In this document: positions 39,009 through 49,089 of the stretch, in pieces
Position numbering within the stretch: position 1 is the first letter of the stretch
Layout of the letters: each line of letters begins with the position of its first letter
DNA from: Halomonas sp. HL-48
Lineage (GTDB): Bacteria; Pseudomonadota; Gammaproteobacteria; Pseudomonadales; Halomonadaceae
Length of the DNA: 64,000 nucleotides
Direction of reading: 5' to 3'
NCBI RefSeq assembly: GCF_001314875.1
Contig: NZ_LJZS01000010.1
Span: 62,001-126,000, forward strand
The notes under the pieces: model-generated
Told to the model about the DNA's origin: nothing
The model's database searches: none
What the model saw: only the letters and a program-made list of their open reading frames with translations
Program-made: the position numbers and the translations under genes

Positions 39009-39887
39009 CTAGGGTGCCCAGGCATCGACCGGTGCTGCCAACTGCTCGCGAATCAACTCGCCCAGGCGGCGCGCGGGTTCCGACGGGCGGTGCGGCGCGC
39101 GGTGCAGGGCCAGTTCGATCATTGGCAACGACGGCAAACCACTGGCCTCGTCGAGGGGCCTTAACAGCGGCGTCAGCATGCTCCGCGTGACCACGACCAC
39201 CGCCAGCCCCGCCGTGACAATAGGTGCCAGGCCGGCCATCGATTGACTGGTATAGGCCACGCGCCAGTCGCGGCCGGCATTGCGTAATGCCTGTTCGGCG
39301 ATCTCGCGGAAGACATCCGCGCCCGGGGAATACAGCGCCAGCGGCAGCGGGTCGGTTAGCGACGGCTGCTGGTTGACGCCCACCGCCCAGATCAGCGGCT
39401 CGCGGCGAATCACCTCGCCGCCCGGCGAGTTGCGCTGCCGGGTCACCAGCGCCAGGTCCAGCTCGGCGCGTTTGACGCGCTCTACCAGATCGCCGCTGGT
39501 GCCGCAGCGAACCTGCAATCCCACGCCGGGGTAAAGCTGATGAAAGTACGCAAACACCGATGGCAATAGCGACGCGTAATCCTCCGGGATACCCAGCGTC
39601 AGTTCACCGCTGACCTGATGCGCCTGCATGTCGCTCCAAGCTTCATCGTTGAGCATCAACAGACGCCGCGCGTGATTCAGCAGACGTTCACCATCGGGGG
39701 TGAAACGCAGCCGCCGCCCTTCGCGTTCGTGAAGCGTCAATGCCAGCTGCGCTTCCAGACGCTGTAGCTGCATGCTCACCGTCGACTGGGTATAGGCCAG
39801 ACGCTTGGCAGCCGCCGTCACGCTGCCGGTATCGGCAATCGTCACTAAGGTGCGCAAAAGCGTCAGGTCCAGCGTGGGCGCTCGCAT
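39009..39887 (-). CDS. LysR family transcriptional regulator
   Basis: LDLTLLRTLVTIADTGSVTAAAKRLAYTQSTVSMQLQRLE. Confidence 0.93.
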   Translation of the reverse strand: MRAPTLDLTLLRTLVTIADTGSVTAAAKRLAYTQSTVSMQLQRLEAQLALTLHEREGRRLRFTPDGERLLNHARRLLMLNDEAWSDMQAHQVSGELTLGIPEDYASLLPSVFAYFHQLYPGVGLQVRCGTSGDLVERVKRAELDLALVTRQRNSPGGEVIRREPLIWAVGVNQQPSLTDPLPLALYSPGADVFREIAEQALRNAGRDWRVAYTSQSMAGLAPIVTAGLAVVVVTRSMLTPLLRPLDEASGLPSLPMIELALHRAPHRPSEPARRLGELIREQLAAPVDAWAP

Positions 39888-39961
39888 ACATCATATTCCT
39901 TGATAAGAACGATCAATAAACATCGATATTGTGATGTGTTGTGGATGAGTATGCTGTGCAG

Positions 39962-40006
39962 GTCACTTCAAGGCAAGTCACTTCAAGGCATGTCACTTCA
40001 AGGCAA
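39962..40006. repeat. 15-bp tandem repeat, 3 copies
   Basis: GTCACTTCAAGGCAA / GTCACTTCAAGGCAT / GTCACTTCAAGGCAA. Confidence 0.95.
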
Positions 40007-40022
40007 AGTCAGGAGATCCTCT

Positions 40023-40901
40023 ATGCATCACGTCAATCCACTCGTTGTGTTTCCACGAAGCTACAGTGTTGGCGCGGCGTTAGTGGCCGTGATGCTTTGG
40101 AGCGTCGCCCCGCTGCTGGCCGATTATGCCCGCGCCACGCCACCGCTTCAGCTCACCGCCTTGACACTGTTGGCGGGGGCGCTGGCTACGCTTCCGTTGA
40201 GTCGGCGGGTTAACGTCGCGACCTGCGGCCGCGTTTGGCAGTTGAGTATCTGGCTGGGGATTCCGCTGCTGATTATCGGTGCCGTCAGCACCTACTTTAT
40301 CGGCATGCGGCTTGCGCCTGCCGCCGAAGCCGCCTTGATTACCTATACCTGGCCGGTGCTGTTCGTGCTGCTCAGCCAGTGGAGCCGCTTCGGCCGTTTG
40401 CGCATGGGCGGCCTGGTGGGCGCATTGATTGCATTTGCCGGCGCCGCCGTGCTGCTGATTCCTCAAGCGTCCGGCGGTGGCACGGATACCGCGCTCACCG
40501 GTTATGCGCTGGCACTTTTAGCGGCCTGCTGCTGGGCGCTTTATTCCTGGCTCAGCCAGGTGGCGCCGGTACCGCTGACGCCCTTGCTACCCCGCTTGCT
40601 GCTGATGGCCTGCGTGATGGCGGCAGCGGCCAGCGCCATACTGGAAGGCCAACTGGCGTTACCCAGCAGCGAAGCGGTCCTGACTGGCATGGCCCTGGGC
40701 CTCGGCCCTTACGGCATCGCCATGGTGGCCTGGGACAAGGCACTGCGCTGGGGACATACCAGCTTGGTGGGCAGCCTGGCCTACGGCGTGCCGATACTGG
40801 CGGCGCTGCTGCTTGTACTGGCCGGCATGAGCACCCTGGACTGGCGGTTACCGATGGCGGCCCTGCTGGTGGTAGTAGGCTGTCTCAAGGCCAGCCGATA
40901 G
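40023..40901 (+). CDS. DMT/EamA family transporter
   Basis: About 10 hydrophobic segments; AALITYTWPVLFVLLSQW; AMVAWDKALRWGHTSLVGSLAYGVPILAALL. Confidence 0.88.
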   Translation: MHHVNPLVVFPRSYSVGAALVAVMLWSVAPLLADYARATPPLQLTALTLLAGALATLPLSRRVNVATCGRVWQLSIWLGIPLLIIGAVSTYFIGMRLAPAAEAALITYTWPVLFVLLSQWSRFGRLRMGGLVGALIAFAGAAVLLIPQASGGGTDTALTGYALALLAACCWALYSWLSQVAPVPLTPLLPRLLLMACVMAAAASAILEGQLALPSSEAVLTGMALGLGPYGIAMVAWDKALRWGHTSLVGSLAYGVPILAALLLVLAGMSTLDWRLPMAALLVVVGCLKASR

Positions 40902-40914
40902 CGTGGAAGGCGTC

Positions 40915-40938
40915 GGCCGCCTGGCTAACCAGGCGGCC
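40915..40938. terminator. Hairpin between convergent genes (possible bidirectional terminator)
   Basis: GGCCGCCTGG-CTAA-CCAGGCGGCC; weak T-tract. Confidence 0.45.
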
Positions 40939-40945
40939 ATCCAGC

Positions 40946-42061
40946 TTAAAGCTCGGGTTCTCCCTCGCTTGGTTCGGTGCGAGTGGTCAGCTCGAACAGA
41001 CCACTGGCCGACAGGTTATAGCCCCGGGCAGTGACCGTATAAGTGCCGGGCAGCAATTGCTCGCTGAGACGCGAATCCGTGCCGCCAGCTCCATCGTCAT
41101 CGCTCAACGTCACCCCGTTCCCCTCGACTTCCAGGAAGGTATCAAAATCGCTGGAGCGCATTTCAAGGGTCACGTCTGACGTTTCGTCGAGATTGAGCTC
41201 GTAGGTCAGTGCCTCTCCGCTGTACCAGCCATTAATGGGCTCATCGGGCGTCAGCTCACCAGAGTTACGCAGTTCGGTATCGCTTGGCAACTCGCGAGGC
41301 GCAAGCGCCAGGGTAAACACCCCCTCGCCATCGCCGTATGCGGAACGTGCCGTCAGTTGATACTCGCCAGGCGCCAGAAAATCGGCGATGCGCGCATTCA
41401 GATTGCCGGCGCTGTCATCGTCTTCGCGGTAGTAGTCATTCGGTCCTTCCAGTTCCAGAAAGGTATCGAACTCATCGGAACGCATGTCGATTTCGTACAT
41501 GCCGGCTTCGTCAATGGTGAAACTGTATTCGCGCTCGTCCTGTTGCAGCCAGCTATCCAGCGGCGACTCCAGCGTGAGGGTCTCGCTATCGCTGAGCTCG
41601 ACGCGACGGCTCTCCAGAGAGAAAGGCCCGTAGCTTTGCGCATCTGCTCCGCTTACTACCAGCATGTAGTCGCCGCTCTGCTCGATGCGTTGGCGCATGG
41701 CCTCGCCGCTGCTCACCAACTGACGCTGATCATCATAGAGGGACACGGTGCCCTGTAGCGCGCCATCCAGCGTTACCTCGACCAGTTCGTCTTCCTCAAG
41801 CGCCATGACATAGCGCTCGAAGCGGCTACCGTCATTGCCGTTAAGCTCGCTTCCCGAGGTGACTTCACCCCGCAGACGCTCGCCAAGAGTGACACGCTCA
41901 AGGTCCGCGAGGCGCTCCGATTGACCGTCATCATCGTCGGTTTGCGAGGCAGGCGCTGAATCGGGCGGTACGCTGGGCGTTATCGCCTGCGCCGCTAAAA
42001 AGCCGATAACGCCACCGCCAACGGCAACGAGCAGGTAACTTAAGGGAGACGATTTAGCCAT
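40946..42061 (-). CDS. Membrane-anchored acidic protein with three PPC-like (pre-peptidase C-terminal) repeats
   Basis: N-terminal TM; internal repeats MRSDEFDTFLELEG...LAPGEYQLTARSAYGDGEGVFTL and MRSSDFDTFLEVEG...LLPGTYTVTARGYNLSASGLFEL. Confidence 0.75.
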   Translation of the reverse strand: MAKSSPLSYLLVAVGGGVIGFLAAQAITPSVPPDSAPASQTDDDDGQSERLADLERVTLGERLRGEVTSGSELNGNDGSRFERYVMALEEDELVEVTLDGALQGTVSLYDDQRQLVSSGEAMRQRIEQSGDYMLVVSGADAQSYGPFSLESRRVELSDSETLTLESPLDSWLQQDEREYSFTIDEAGMYEIDMRSDEFDTFLELEGPNDYYREDDDSAGNLNARIADFLAPGEYQLTARSAYGDGEGVFTLALAPRELPSDTELRNSGELTPDEPINGWYSGEALTYELNLDETSDVTLEMRSSDFDTFLEVEGNGVTLSDDDGAGGTDSRLSEQLLPGTYTVTARGYNLSASGLFELTTRTEPSEGEPEL

Positions 42062-42372
42062 GAGTACATCCTTGATCCTGTGGCAAAAAAGAACAGATTG
42101 AGCCAGGCATTATAAGCCCTTCTGCGTCTTGATGGGGGGATCGTCTGGCCGGGCGTTGCGTTTTTCTATAAGCAAGATGCCAGCGTCGCCCTGAATAAGC
42201 CACTGAATTCAAAGGCGCAGAACATACGGGTTAACGTTGGCCAATATGAAGCCAACTGCACCGAACGTCTAAAAGCTTGCTCAGCACGTCGGACAACGCT
42301 ACTATCCAATAGCCAAATTGGCACCTCATCGATGAATGCGAAACCCGCGACACGACACACTGGGGTACTCCT

Positions 42373-42762
42373 ATGGGAGCTATCAAACACAGGTTATTGA
42401 GTTTTTGCTTTGCCATAGCCGTATTCACCATGGCAGTGAATAGCGCTCTGGCACACGGTACACAAACAGATACACAGCGAGGCGTTGCGTCCTTCTACAG
42501 CGACCGCTTCCAGGGCGCGACCACTGCCAGTGGTGAAGCCTTTGACCAGAAAGCGCTTACCGCCGCGCACCCAAGCCTGCCCTTTGGCAGCAAGGTGCGG
42601 GTGTCTCGCCCGGACACCGGGCAAGAGGTAGAAGTACTGATCAACGACCGCGGCCCCTACGTGGAAGGCCGTATCATTGATCTGTCGAAAAGCGCCGCGC
42701 GTGAGCTGGGCATTATCAGCAGCGGGGTTGCCCCGGTCATGGTCACGCTGCTCGACCAGTAA
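42373..42762 (+). CDS. RlpA-like septal ring lytic transglycosylase family protein
   Basis: [42 protein letters not shown]...[26 protein letters not shown]. Confidence 0.93.
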   Translation: MGAIKHRLLSFCFAIAVFTMAVNSALAHGTQTDTQRGVASFYSDRFQGATTASGEAFDQKALTAAHPSLPFGSKVRVSRPDTGQEVEVLINDRGPYVEGRIIDLSKSAARELGIISSGVAPVMVTLLDQ

Positions 42763-42944
42763 CGGCCCAGGCGCTCGACGCATATCAGTCAGCATCATCC
42801 TACCTATCCACAACGGGCGCCCTGGCGCCCGTTGTGCGTTTCACCTCCTCGGCATTTCCCCTTGCGTTGACGGCGAACTATCAAGCACGCTAACGGTCTT
42901 TACAAAGCACGGACCGTATTACCAACGCATACGCAGGAGGCCCC

Positions 42945-43949
42945 ATGCAATCACGCTTTTTCACTTTGAGCCGCTATCCGGAAGGACGCCCCGAGCGCGA
43001 GCTTTTTGAGATGGAAACCCAAACCCTGCCCGACCTCGCCCCTGGCGAAGTACGCATTCGCAACCACTGGCTCTCGGTCGACCCGTACATGCGCGGGCGA
43101 ATGACGGGAGTGCATACCTACGTGGCGCCTTTTGAGCTGGGCAAGCCCATGGAAGGCGGTGCGGTAGGCGAAATCATTGCCTCCGAAGACAAGCGCTTCA
43201 AGGAAGGCGACCTGGTGGGCCATATGGGCGGCTGGCGCGACATCGCGCAAATCTCCGCCGAAGGCGTCCAGGCGTTGCCCGACTTCGGCGTCGACGAGCA
43301 GGCCTATCTTGGCGTGCTGGGAATGCCCGGCATGACCGCCTGGACCGGCCTCAACCTGATTGCCAACTGCCAACCCGGCGATCAGGTACTGGTCAGCGCG
43401 GCCAGCGGTGCAGTGGGGTCGCTGGCGGTTCAACTGGCCAAGGCCAAAGGCTGCCACGTCGTCGGCATAGCCGGCGCGGCCAACAAGCTGGCCTGGCTTG
43501 AGTCCCTGGGAGTCGAGCCGGTGAGCTACCGCAATCGCAACGCCCAGGAACTGAGCGATGCGATTCAGCTTGCCAGCCCCAAAGGCATTGACGTGGTGTT
43601 TGAAAACGTGGGCGGCATTTGCCTTGAAGCCGCCCTCAGCCAGCTTAATGAAGGGGCGAGAATCGCGGTATGTGGCATGATCGGTAGCTACAACGCCAAA
43701 ACCCCGGTGCCCGGCCCCAGCAACCTGTCGCAACTCGTGGTGCGCAAGGCCATGATGCAGGGCTTTATCGTCACCGACCATTGGCAGCACTATCAGTATT
43801 TCCTCAACGAAGTGGCTCCCCAGGTAGTCGCCGGCAAGCTCGCCTACAAGGAGACCGTCAAGCAAGGACTCGAAAGTACGCCTGACGCCTTCCTGGCGTT
43901 ATTTGAAGGCGCCAATACCGGTAAAATGCTGGTCAAGCTGGACCACTAA
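42945..43949 (+). CDS. NADP-dependent oxidoreductase (MDR, CurA/zeta-crystallin-like)
   Basis: NHWLSVDPYMRGRM; GMPGMTAWTGL; VLVSAASGAVGSLAVQLAKAKGCHVVGIAG. Confidence 0.93.
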   Translation: MQSRFFTLSRYPEGRPERELFEMETQTLPDLAPGEVRIRNHWLSVDPYMRGRMTGVHTYVAPFELGKPMEGGAVGEIIASEDKRFKEGDLVGHMGGWRDIAQISAEGVQALPDFGVDEQAYLGVLGMPGMTAWTGLNLIANCQPGDQVLVSAASGAVGSLAVQLAKAKGCHVVGIAGAANKLAWLESLGVEPVSYRNRNAQELSDAIQLASPKGIDVVFENVGGICLEAALSQLNEGARIAVCGMIGSYNAKTPVPGPSNLSQLVVRKAMMQGFIVTDHWQHYQYFLNEVAPQVVAGKLAYKETVKQGLESTPDAFLALFEGANTGKMLVKLDH

Positions 43950-43977
43950 CCGCGACGCTCTATCTCGTTTTCTGCCA

Positions 43978-44007
43978 AACCGCGCGGGTTCGCCCAGCGC
44001 GGTTTTT
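43978..44007 (+). terminator. Rho-independent terminator
   Basis: AACCGCGC-gggttcgccca-GCGCGGTT TTT. Confidence 0.8.
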
Positions 44008-44177
44008 GGTTGCGGCGCAGCCGCCAAGACCCTCTTTGCTAAAATCATTAGACCATCGCCGCATTGACCCCTAAGCTAATTAGCGTGTTAAGCGTTTTAT
44101 CCGCATGACGATAAAGCGCACGATGGACCGTGGGTGCAGCGACTGGCGGTTCGGGATCGTGTACAAGGGGACCTTTC

Positions 44178-46697
44178 ATGGAAGAACAGAAGCGATACAA
44201 ATGGCCTGCGATACTCCTCGGCGCCGTACTGATCATTGCCGGACTTGCCCTGGCGGTCGGTGGCGGGAAGCTGCTCAGTCTGGGCGGCAGCGCCTATTAC
44301 CTGATAGCGGGCGTTGGCATTATGGCCAGCGGAATCTTGCTGACGCTGCGCAAAGGCGCCGCCCTCTGGCTCTACGCGCTTATCCTGTCGGCCACCCTGG
44401 CGTGGGCCTTGTGGGAAGTCGGTCTGGACTGGTGGCAGCTTGTTCCTCGAGTGGCCATCCCCTGCCTGATCGGTATTGTGTTGCTGCTGCCGTGGTGGCG
44501 AAAGCCCCTCGACTCGCGTGGCGGTAGTCTGGCGTTGGGGCTCAGCGTCCTGGCCGCCCTCGGCGTGGCACTGGCCAGCCAGTTCGACGACCCGGCTGCG
44601 CTCGACGGCACGCTCGACACCCAACGCAGCGAGCACCAGGAAACCGTCAACCCCGCCCAGGTAGCCGATGAGGACTGGCCGGCCTACGGCGGCACGAACG
44701 CTGGCACGCATTACTCATCCCTCGATCAGATCACGCCGGAGAATATCGGCGAGCTAGAAGAAGCCTGGCGCATCGAAACCGGCGACGAAGCGGGCCCCAA
44801 TGCGCCACCGGAAATCACCAACCAGAACACCCCACTGAAAGTGAACGACAGCCTGTATATCTGCACGTCTCACAGCCGTGCGATGTCGCTTGACCCGGAA
44901 ACCGGCGAGACGAACTGGTCCTTCGACCCAGACATCAGCACCATGGGTGCCGACGATTTCTCCGGCTGGGCGCACATGACCTGTCGCGGCCTTGCCTATT
45001 ACGACGCCGCCCACTACGCAGACGGTGAGCTGGCTAGCAACAACGGCGCCGAGCCGGACTCGGACAATGCGCCCGTACTGTTCGACGACCGCGACAACTT
45101 CGATATCGACCTGGCCTTTCTATTATTTCTGGACCTCGGCAGCCGTGCCGAAGAGGACAGCACGCCGCTCATGCCCAGCGCCGCCGATGTGATGTGCCCG
45201 CGCCGGCTCTTTCTTCCCACCGCCGATGCGCGCCTGATCGCGCTGGACGCGGATACCGGCAAACGCTGCGAGGCATTTGGCGATGCCGGTGAGATCGACC
45301 TCACCCGTAACATCGGCGATTTCGCCCCCGGCGGCTACTATTCCACCTCGCCCCCCACCGTGACCGAGAACCTGGTGATTCTGGGCGGCCACGTCACCGA
45401 CAACCGTTCCACCGATGAGCCGTCCGGGGTGATTCGCGCCTTTGACGTGCACACCGGCGAGCTGGTCTGGAACTGGGATAGCGGCAACCCCCGCGACACC
45501 GAACCGCTTGACGAGGGGGAGACCTATACGCGCAACTCGCCCAACGTATGGGCGCCGATCAGCGTCGATGAAGATCTGGGGATGGTGTATCTGCCCATGG
45601 GCAATGCCACCCCCGACCAGTACGGCGCCAACCGCAGCCAGAACGATGAAACCTACAGCGCAGGGCTGGTGGCGCTTGACCTTGCCAGCGGTCAGGTCGA
45701 GTGGGTCTATCAGTTTGTTCACCACGACCTGTGGGACATGGACACGCCCGCCCAGCCGGTGTTGATTGACCTCGCCACCAACGAAGGAACCCAGCCAGCG
45801 GTGGTACAACCCACCAAACAGGGCAGCCTCTATGTGCTGAACCGCGAAACCGGCGAGCCCATCGTGCCCATCGACGAATTCGCCGCGCCGCTGGGTGCCG
45901 TTGAGGGTGATTGGACCTCGGAGACGCAGCCGCGCTCGGCGCTCAACCTGCTGCCCCCGCCGCTGACCGAGCGGGACATGTGGGGCGCCTCACCGTTCGA
46001 TCAGATGATGTGTCGCATTCAGTTCAACTCCCTGCGCTACGACGGTCAGTACACGCCGCCGTCGCTGGAGGGCAGCATCGTCTACCCGGGTAACGTGGGC
46101 GTAATGAACTGGGGCGGGGTCGCCGTCGACCCCGAGCGCCAGGCGCTGTTTACCGGCGCCAAGTACCTGGCGTTTGTCTCGACGCTGGTTCCCCGTGAAG
46201 AGGTCGAAGAGGGCCAGGGCTCGGCCAGCGAACAGGGGCTGCAAGTCAATGCCGGCGCGCCCTACGCCGTCAAGCTGGGGCCGCTGCTGTCAGTGCTCGG
46301 CCTGCCCTGCCAAGCGCCCTCCTGGGGTGATGTGGCGGGTATCGACTTGCAGGAAGCCGAGGTGGTATGGAAACACCGCAACGGCACGACCCGCGACAGC
46401 ATGCCCTTCGACCTGCCGATTGGCTTGAACGTAGGCGTGCCAGCCCTGGGCGGACCGCTGACCACCGGCGGCGGCGTGTCGTTCCTGAGCGGCACGCTGG
46501 ATCAGTACCTGCGCGGCTACGATATCGCCACTGGCGAAGAGCTGTTCAAAGCGCGCCTGCCGGCTGGCGGCCAGGCAACGCCGATGACCTACACCGGCGA
46601 CGACGGCCGCCAGTACGTGGTAGTCACGGCGGGCGGACACGGCACCTTTGGCACCAAGATGGGCGATTACGTGATTGGCTACGCCCTGCCAGAATAG
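44178..46697 (+). CDS. Membrane-bound PQQ-dependent dehydrogenase, glucose/quinate/shikimate family
   Basis: N-terminal TM segments; DWPAYGGTNAGTHYSSLDQITPENIGELEEAWR; WDMDTPAQPVLIDL; GGQATPMTYTGDDGRQYVVVTAGGHGTFGTKMGDYVIGYALP. Confidence 0.95.
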   Translation: MEEQKRYKWPAILLGAVLIIAGLALAVGGGKLLSLGGSAYYLIAGVGIMASGILLTLRKGAALWLYALILSATLAWALWEVGLDWWQLVPRVAIPCLIGIVLLLPWWRKPLDSRGGSLALGLSVLAALGVALASQFDDPAALDGTLDTQRSEHQETVNPAQVADEDWPAYGGTNAGTHYSSLDQITPENIGELEEAWRIETGDEAGPNAPPEITNQNTPLKVNDSLYICTSHSRAMSLDPETGETNWSFDPDISTMGADDFSGWAHMTCRGLAYYDAAHYADGELASNNGAEPDSDNAPVLFDDRDNFDIDLAFLLFLDLGSRAEEDSTPLMPSAADVMCPRRLFLPTADARLIALDADTGKRCEAFGDAGEIDLTRNIGDFAPGGYYSTSPPTVTENLVILGGHVTDNRSTDEPSGVIRAFDVHTGELVWNWDSGNPRDTEPLDEGETYTRNSPNVWAPISVDEDLGMVYLPMGNATPDQYGANRSQNDETYSAGLVALDLASGQVEWVYQFVHHDLWDMDTPAQPVLIDLATNEGTQPAVVQPTKQGSLYVLNRETGEPIVPIDEFAAPLGAVEGDWTSETQPRSALNLLPPPLTERDMWGASPFDQMMCRIQFNSLRYDGQYTPPSLEGSIVYPGNVGVMNWGGVAVDPERQALFTGAKYLAFVSTLVPREEVEEGQGSASEQGLQVNAGAPYAVKLGPLLSVLGLPCQAPSWGDVAGIDLQEAEVVWKHRNGTTRDSMPFDLPIGLNVGVPALGGPLTTGGGVSFLSGTLDQYLRGYDIATGEELFKARLPAGGQATPMTYTGDDGRQYVVVTAGGHGTFGTKMGDYVIGYALPE

Positions 46698-46724
46698 TCG
46701 ATTGACTAACGCCAGTACTAACCA

Positions 46725-46750
46725 ATCGGGCGGCCCTGAGGCCGCCCGAT
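46725..46750. terminator. Bidirectional-type hairpin between convergent genes
   Basis: ATCGGGCGGCC-CTGA-GGCCGCCCGAT. Confidence 0.7.
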
Positions 46751-46773
46751 TTCATTGCGTAAAAGGCGAGAAG

Positions 46774-48825
46774 CTAAAAACTTACTTCCAGCCCGCCGTA
46801 TACGCTGCGCCCTGGGGCGGGCTCGTAAAAGCGCCCGAAGCTCGCGTTCAAGCGCACGTTGGCGTAGTGCTCTTCATCGAGCAAATTGCGCACGCCGACA
46901 TAGGCGTTAAGACGCGTCTTATCCGTCAATTGCCAGCCGTCCCCCGCCCGCAGGTTTACCAGCCAGTAGCTATCGACCTCTGTCTCGTTGGCGTTATCGG
47001 CCGCCATATCGCCCACGTACTGGGTTTCCAGCGTGGCGAAGCGCTCGTCGCGGCCTTCCCAGGTCAGCTGATTGACCCAGGTTTGCTCTGGTAAGCCAGG
47101 GATGCGATTTCCATCAAAGCTCTCCGTCTTTGTGGAAAAACGATCAAACTCATAGCGCGCCAGCGTCAAGGCACTATCCCATCGCCACTGGTCGGCTAAC
47201 TGCCAGCCCAACGCCAGCTCGATACCATCGCGGTCGGTATCGCCCGCATTTCGATAGAGAGTGCGCCCCCCATCTTCCTCGTCCTCCTCTTCGTAAGGCA
47301 CCAACTCATCGCGTACGCGCACCGAAAACAGCGCCAAGTCGTAGTCCATCGCCAGCGGCTCAATATTGCCACGCAAACCGATTTCACGGCTCCAGGCTTT
47401 TTGCGGCGACAACGATGGGTTAAAACCGCCGCCCGACGGGTTAGCAAACTCCGAGAACGCGGGGGTTTCAAACGCCGTCCCTGTATTGATATAGGCCTGG
47501 TGCTGGGGGCGATAGCGGTAGCTTAGCCCCGCCGAGCCACTCCACTCGTTGAAGGTTTGCTCTTCGCTTAGATCGACATCGTCCTGGTAGCGATCATCTA
47601 TTTCTAAGTCAACACGATCAAAACGCGCGCCAAGCGAAAGCGTTAGCTGCTCGGTCAGTGATAGATCGCCTTGGGCAAACGCGCCGGTGGAGGTCGCCGT
47701 CTGGGTCTCTTCAGCTACTTGCTCGCCGACGACGCCTTGCGGGTTTACATCATTGCGAAAGCGTTCATCATCCTGCCGGGCAACTTCAATACCAGTGATG
47801 TAGCTCAACGGCAGGCTGCCCAGGCTAATCTCGTGGTGGTACTCGGCGCTCGCTCCCAGGTAGTCACGCTGATAGCCCAACCGACTGTCGCCCACATAAG
47901 GCAGTTGCTGCTCAAAATCGCGCTGGGAGACAAATCCCTTGAGGTAAAACTCGCCGGGGCCCGCAGACAGATCCTCGTATTGAAGGCCAAGAAGCTGCTG
48001 ATCCACATTCTGGCCCGCGTCCAGCGCTAGCGAGTTCGGCGCGGCCTGATCACGCCCTTCTGCTACTTCATCAGCGTTCAAGGCACCGGGATCCTCCGAG
48101 CGCGGGTTGTCCAATAGATTGACGATGGCGGTCAACGCCCGCTCGCTGCCCAGCTCCCGGCGCAGCTTGGCGTTCAGCAGGTACTTCTCCGTGGAACTTT
48201 GCTCACTGTAGCCATCCACGTTGAGCGCCGAGAGGCTGACGTGGTGCGACCAATCTCCATCACTGCCGCCGGTCTGCAGCGACGTTTTGCGGTAGCCATC
48301 GCTGCCGGCTTCGGCGCGCAGGCTCGTGCCGGGATTTTCGCGGCCATCGGCGGTGGTCACATCGATCACCCCGCCCGCCGCATTGCCGTAAAGCACCGAC
48401 GACGGCCCGCGAATCACTTCGATACGCTCGGCGCTGTCCAGGTCGATCGCGTCCAGCTGCGCCTGGCCGTCGGGCAGCGTGTAAGGAATACCGTCGACCA
48501 TCACGGTAATCCCGCTCACACCAAAGGGCGCCCGGGCGCCAAAGCCGCGAATCGAGATCCGCTGGCCCTGGGCAAAGTTATCGCGGTTTTGCAGAAACAT
48601 CCCGGGCACGCGCACCAGGGACTCATCGAGCCGCACACGCTGCTGGCCCTGGGCGATGGCATCCCCTTCGAGCGTAGAAACGGCGGCGGGCGTTGCGTAC
48701 AGCTCGCGGGCCAGCCGGGGGGCGGTCACCTCAAGCGTTGCCATAGCCGGCTCGCTGGATTGCGCCCAGGTGGGGCCTGATAGCGCGCAGCCCGCCAGGC
48801 AAACCGAGGTGATCAATTTTTTCAC
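46774..48825 (-). CDS. TonB-dependent receptor, YncD/PqqU-like
   Basis: Plug motifs LDESLVRVPGMFLQNRDNFAQGQRISIRGFGARAPFGVSGITVMVDGIPYTLPDGQAQ...VIRGPSSVLYGNAAGGVIDVTT; C-terminus FGRFYEPAPGRSVYGGLEVSF, resembling E. coli YncD. Confidence 0.85.
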   Translation of the reverse strand: MKKLITSVCLAGCALSGPTWAQSSEPAMATLEVTAPRLARELYATPAAVSTLEGDAIAQGQQRVRLDESLVRVPGMFLQNRDNFAQGQRISIRGFGARAPFGVSGITVMVDGIPYTLPDGQAQLDAIDLDSAERIEVIRGPSSVLYGNAAGGVIDVTTADGRENPGTSLRAEAGSDGYRKTSLQTGGSDGDWSHHVSLSALNVDGYSEQSSTEKYLLNAKLRRELGSERALTAIVNLLDNPRSEDPGALNADEVAEGRDQAAPNSLALDAGQNVDQQLLGLQYEDLSAGPGEFYLKGFVSQRDFEQQLPYVGDSRLGYQRDYLGASAEYHHEISLGSLPLSYITGIEVARQDDERFRNDVNPQGVVGEQVAEETQTATSTGAFAQGDLSLTEQLTLSLGARFDRVDLEIDDRYQDDVDLSEEQTFNEWSGSAGLSYRYRPQHQAYINTGTAFETPAFSEFANPSGGGFNPSLSPQKAWSREIGLRGNIEPLAMDYDLALFSVRVRDELVPYEEEDEEDGGRTLYRNAGDTDRDGIELALGWQLADQWRWDSALTLARYEFDRFSTKTESFDGNRIPGLPEQTWVNQLTWEGRDERFATLETQYVGDMAADNANETEVDSYWLVNLRAGDGWQLTDKTRLNAYVGVRNLLDEEHYANVRLNASFGRFYEPAPGRSVYGGLEVSF

Positions 48826-49089
48826 GGGGCCCCTCCCAATATATTAAATAATACTTAAATAATAGCATTGTACCGTACAACGGAACGTTTTCCCGCGGCC
48901 CGCGTCACAGGGGCTCACATCAGCATCGATAAAAACGCTGAGCATGGCTACACTGATGGCGTATTTGCATGACCGTTGCGGTTAACACGGTTGTGTAAAA
49001 TAACCGTTAAGGCGTTTTAAAACGTTTGTAAACGTTACTTTTACTGAAACGGATGCGAGCACCACTACCCTGCAAGCAAAGGAGGCTTC

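Noticed and set aside
42951-43865. 304-aa minus-strand ORF
   Set aside because: Shadow of the MDR oxidoreductase; long only because of codon bias.
45123-45809. 228-aa minus-strand ORF
   Set aside because: Shadow ORF within the PQQ dehydrogenase.
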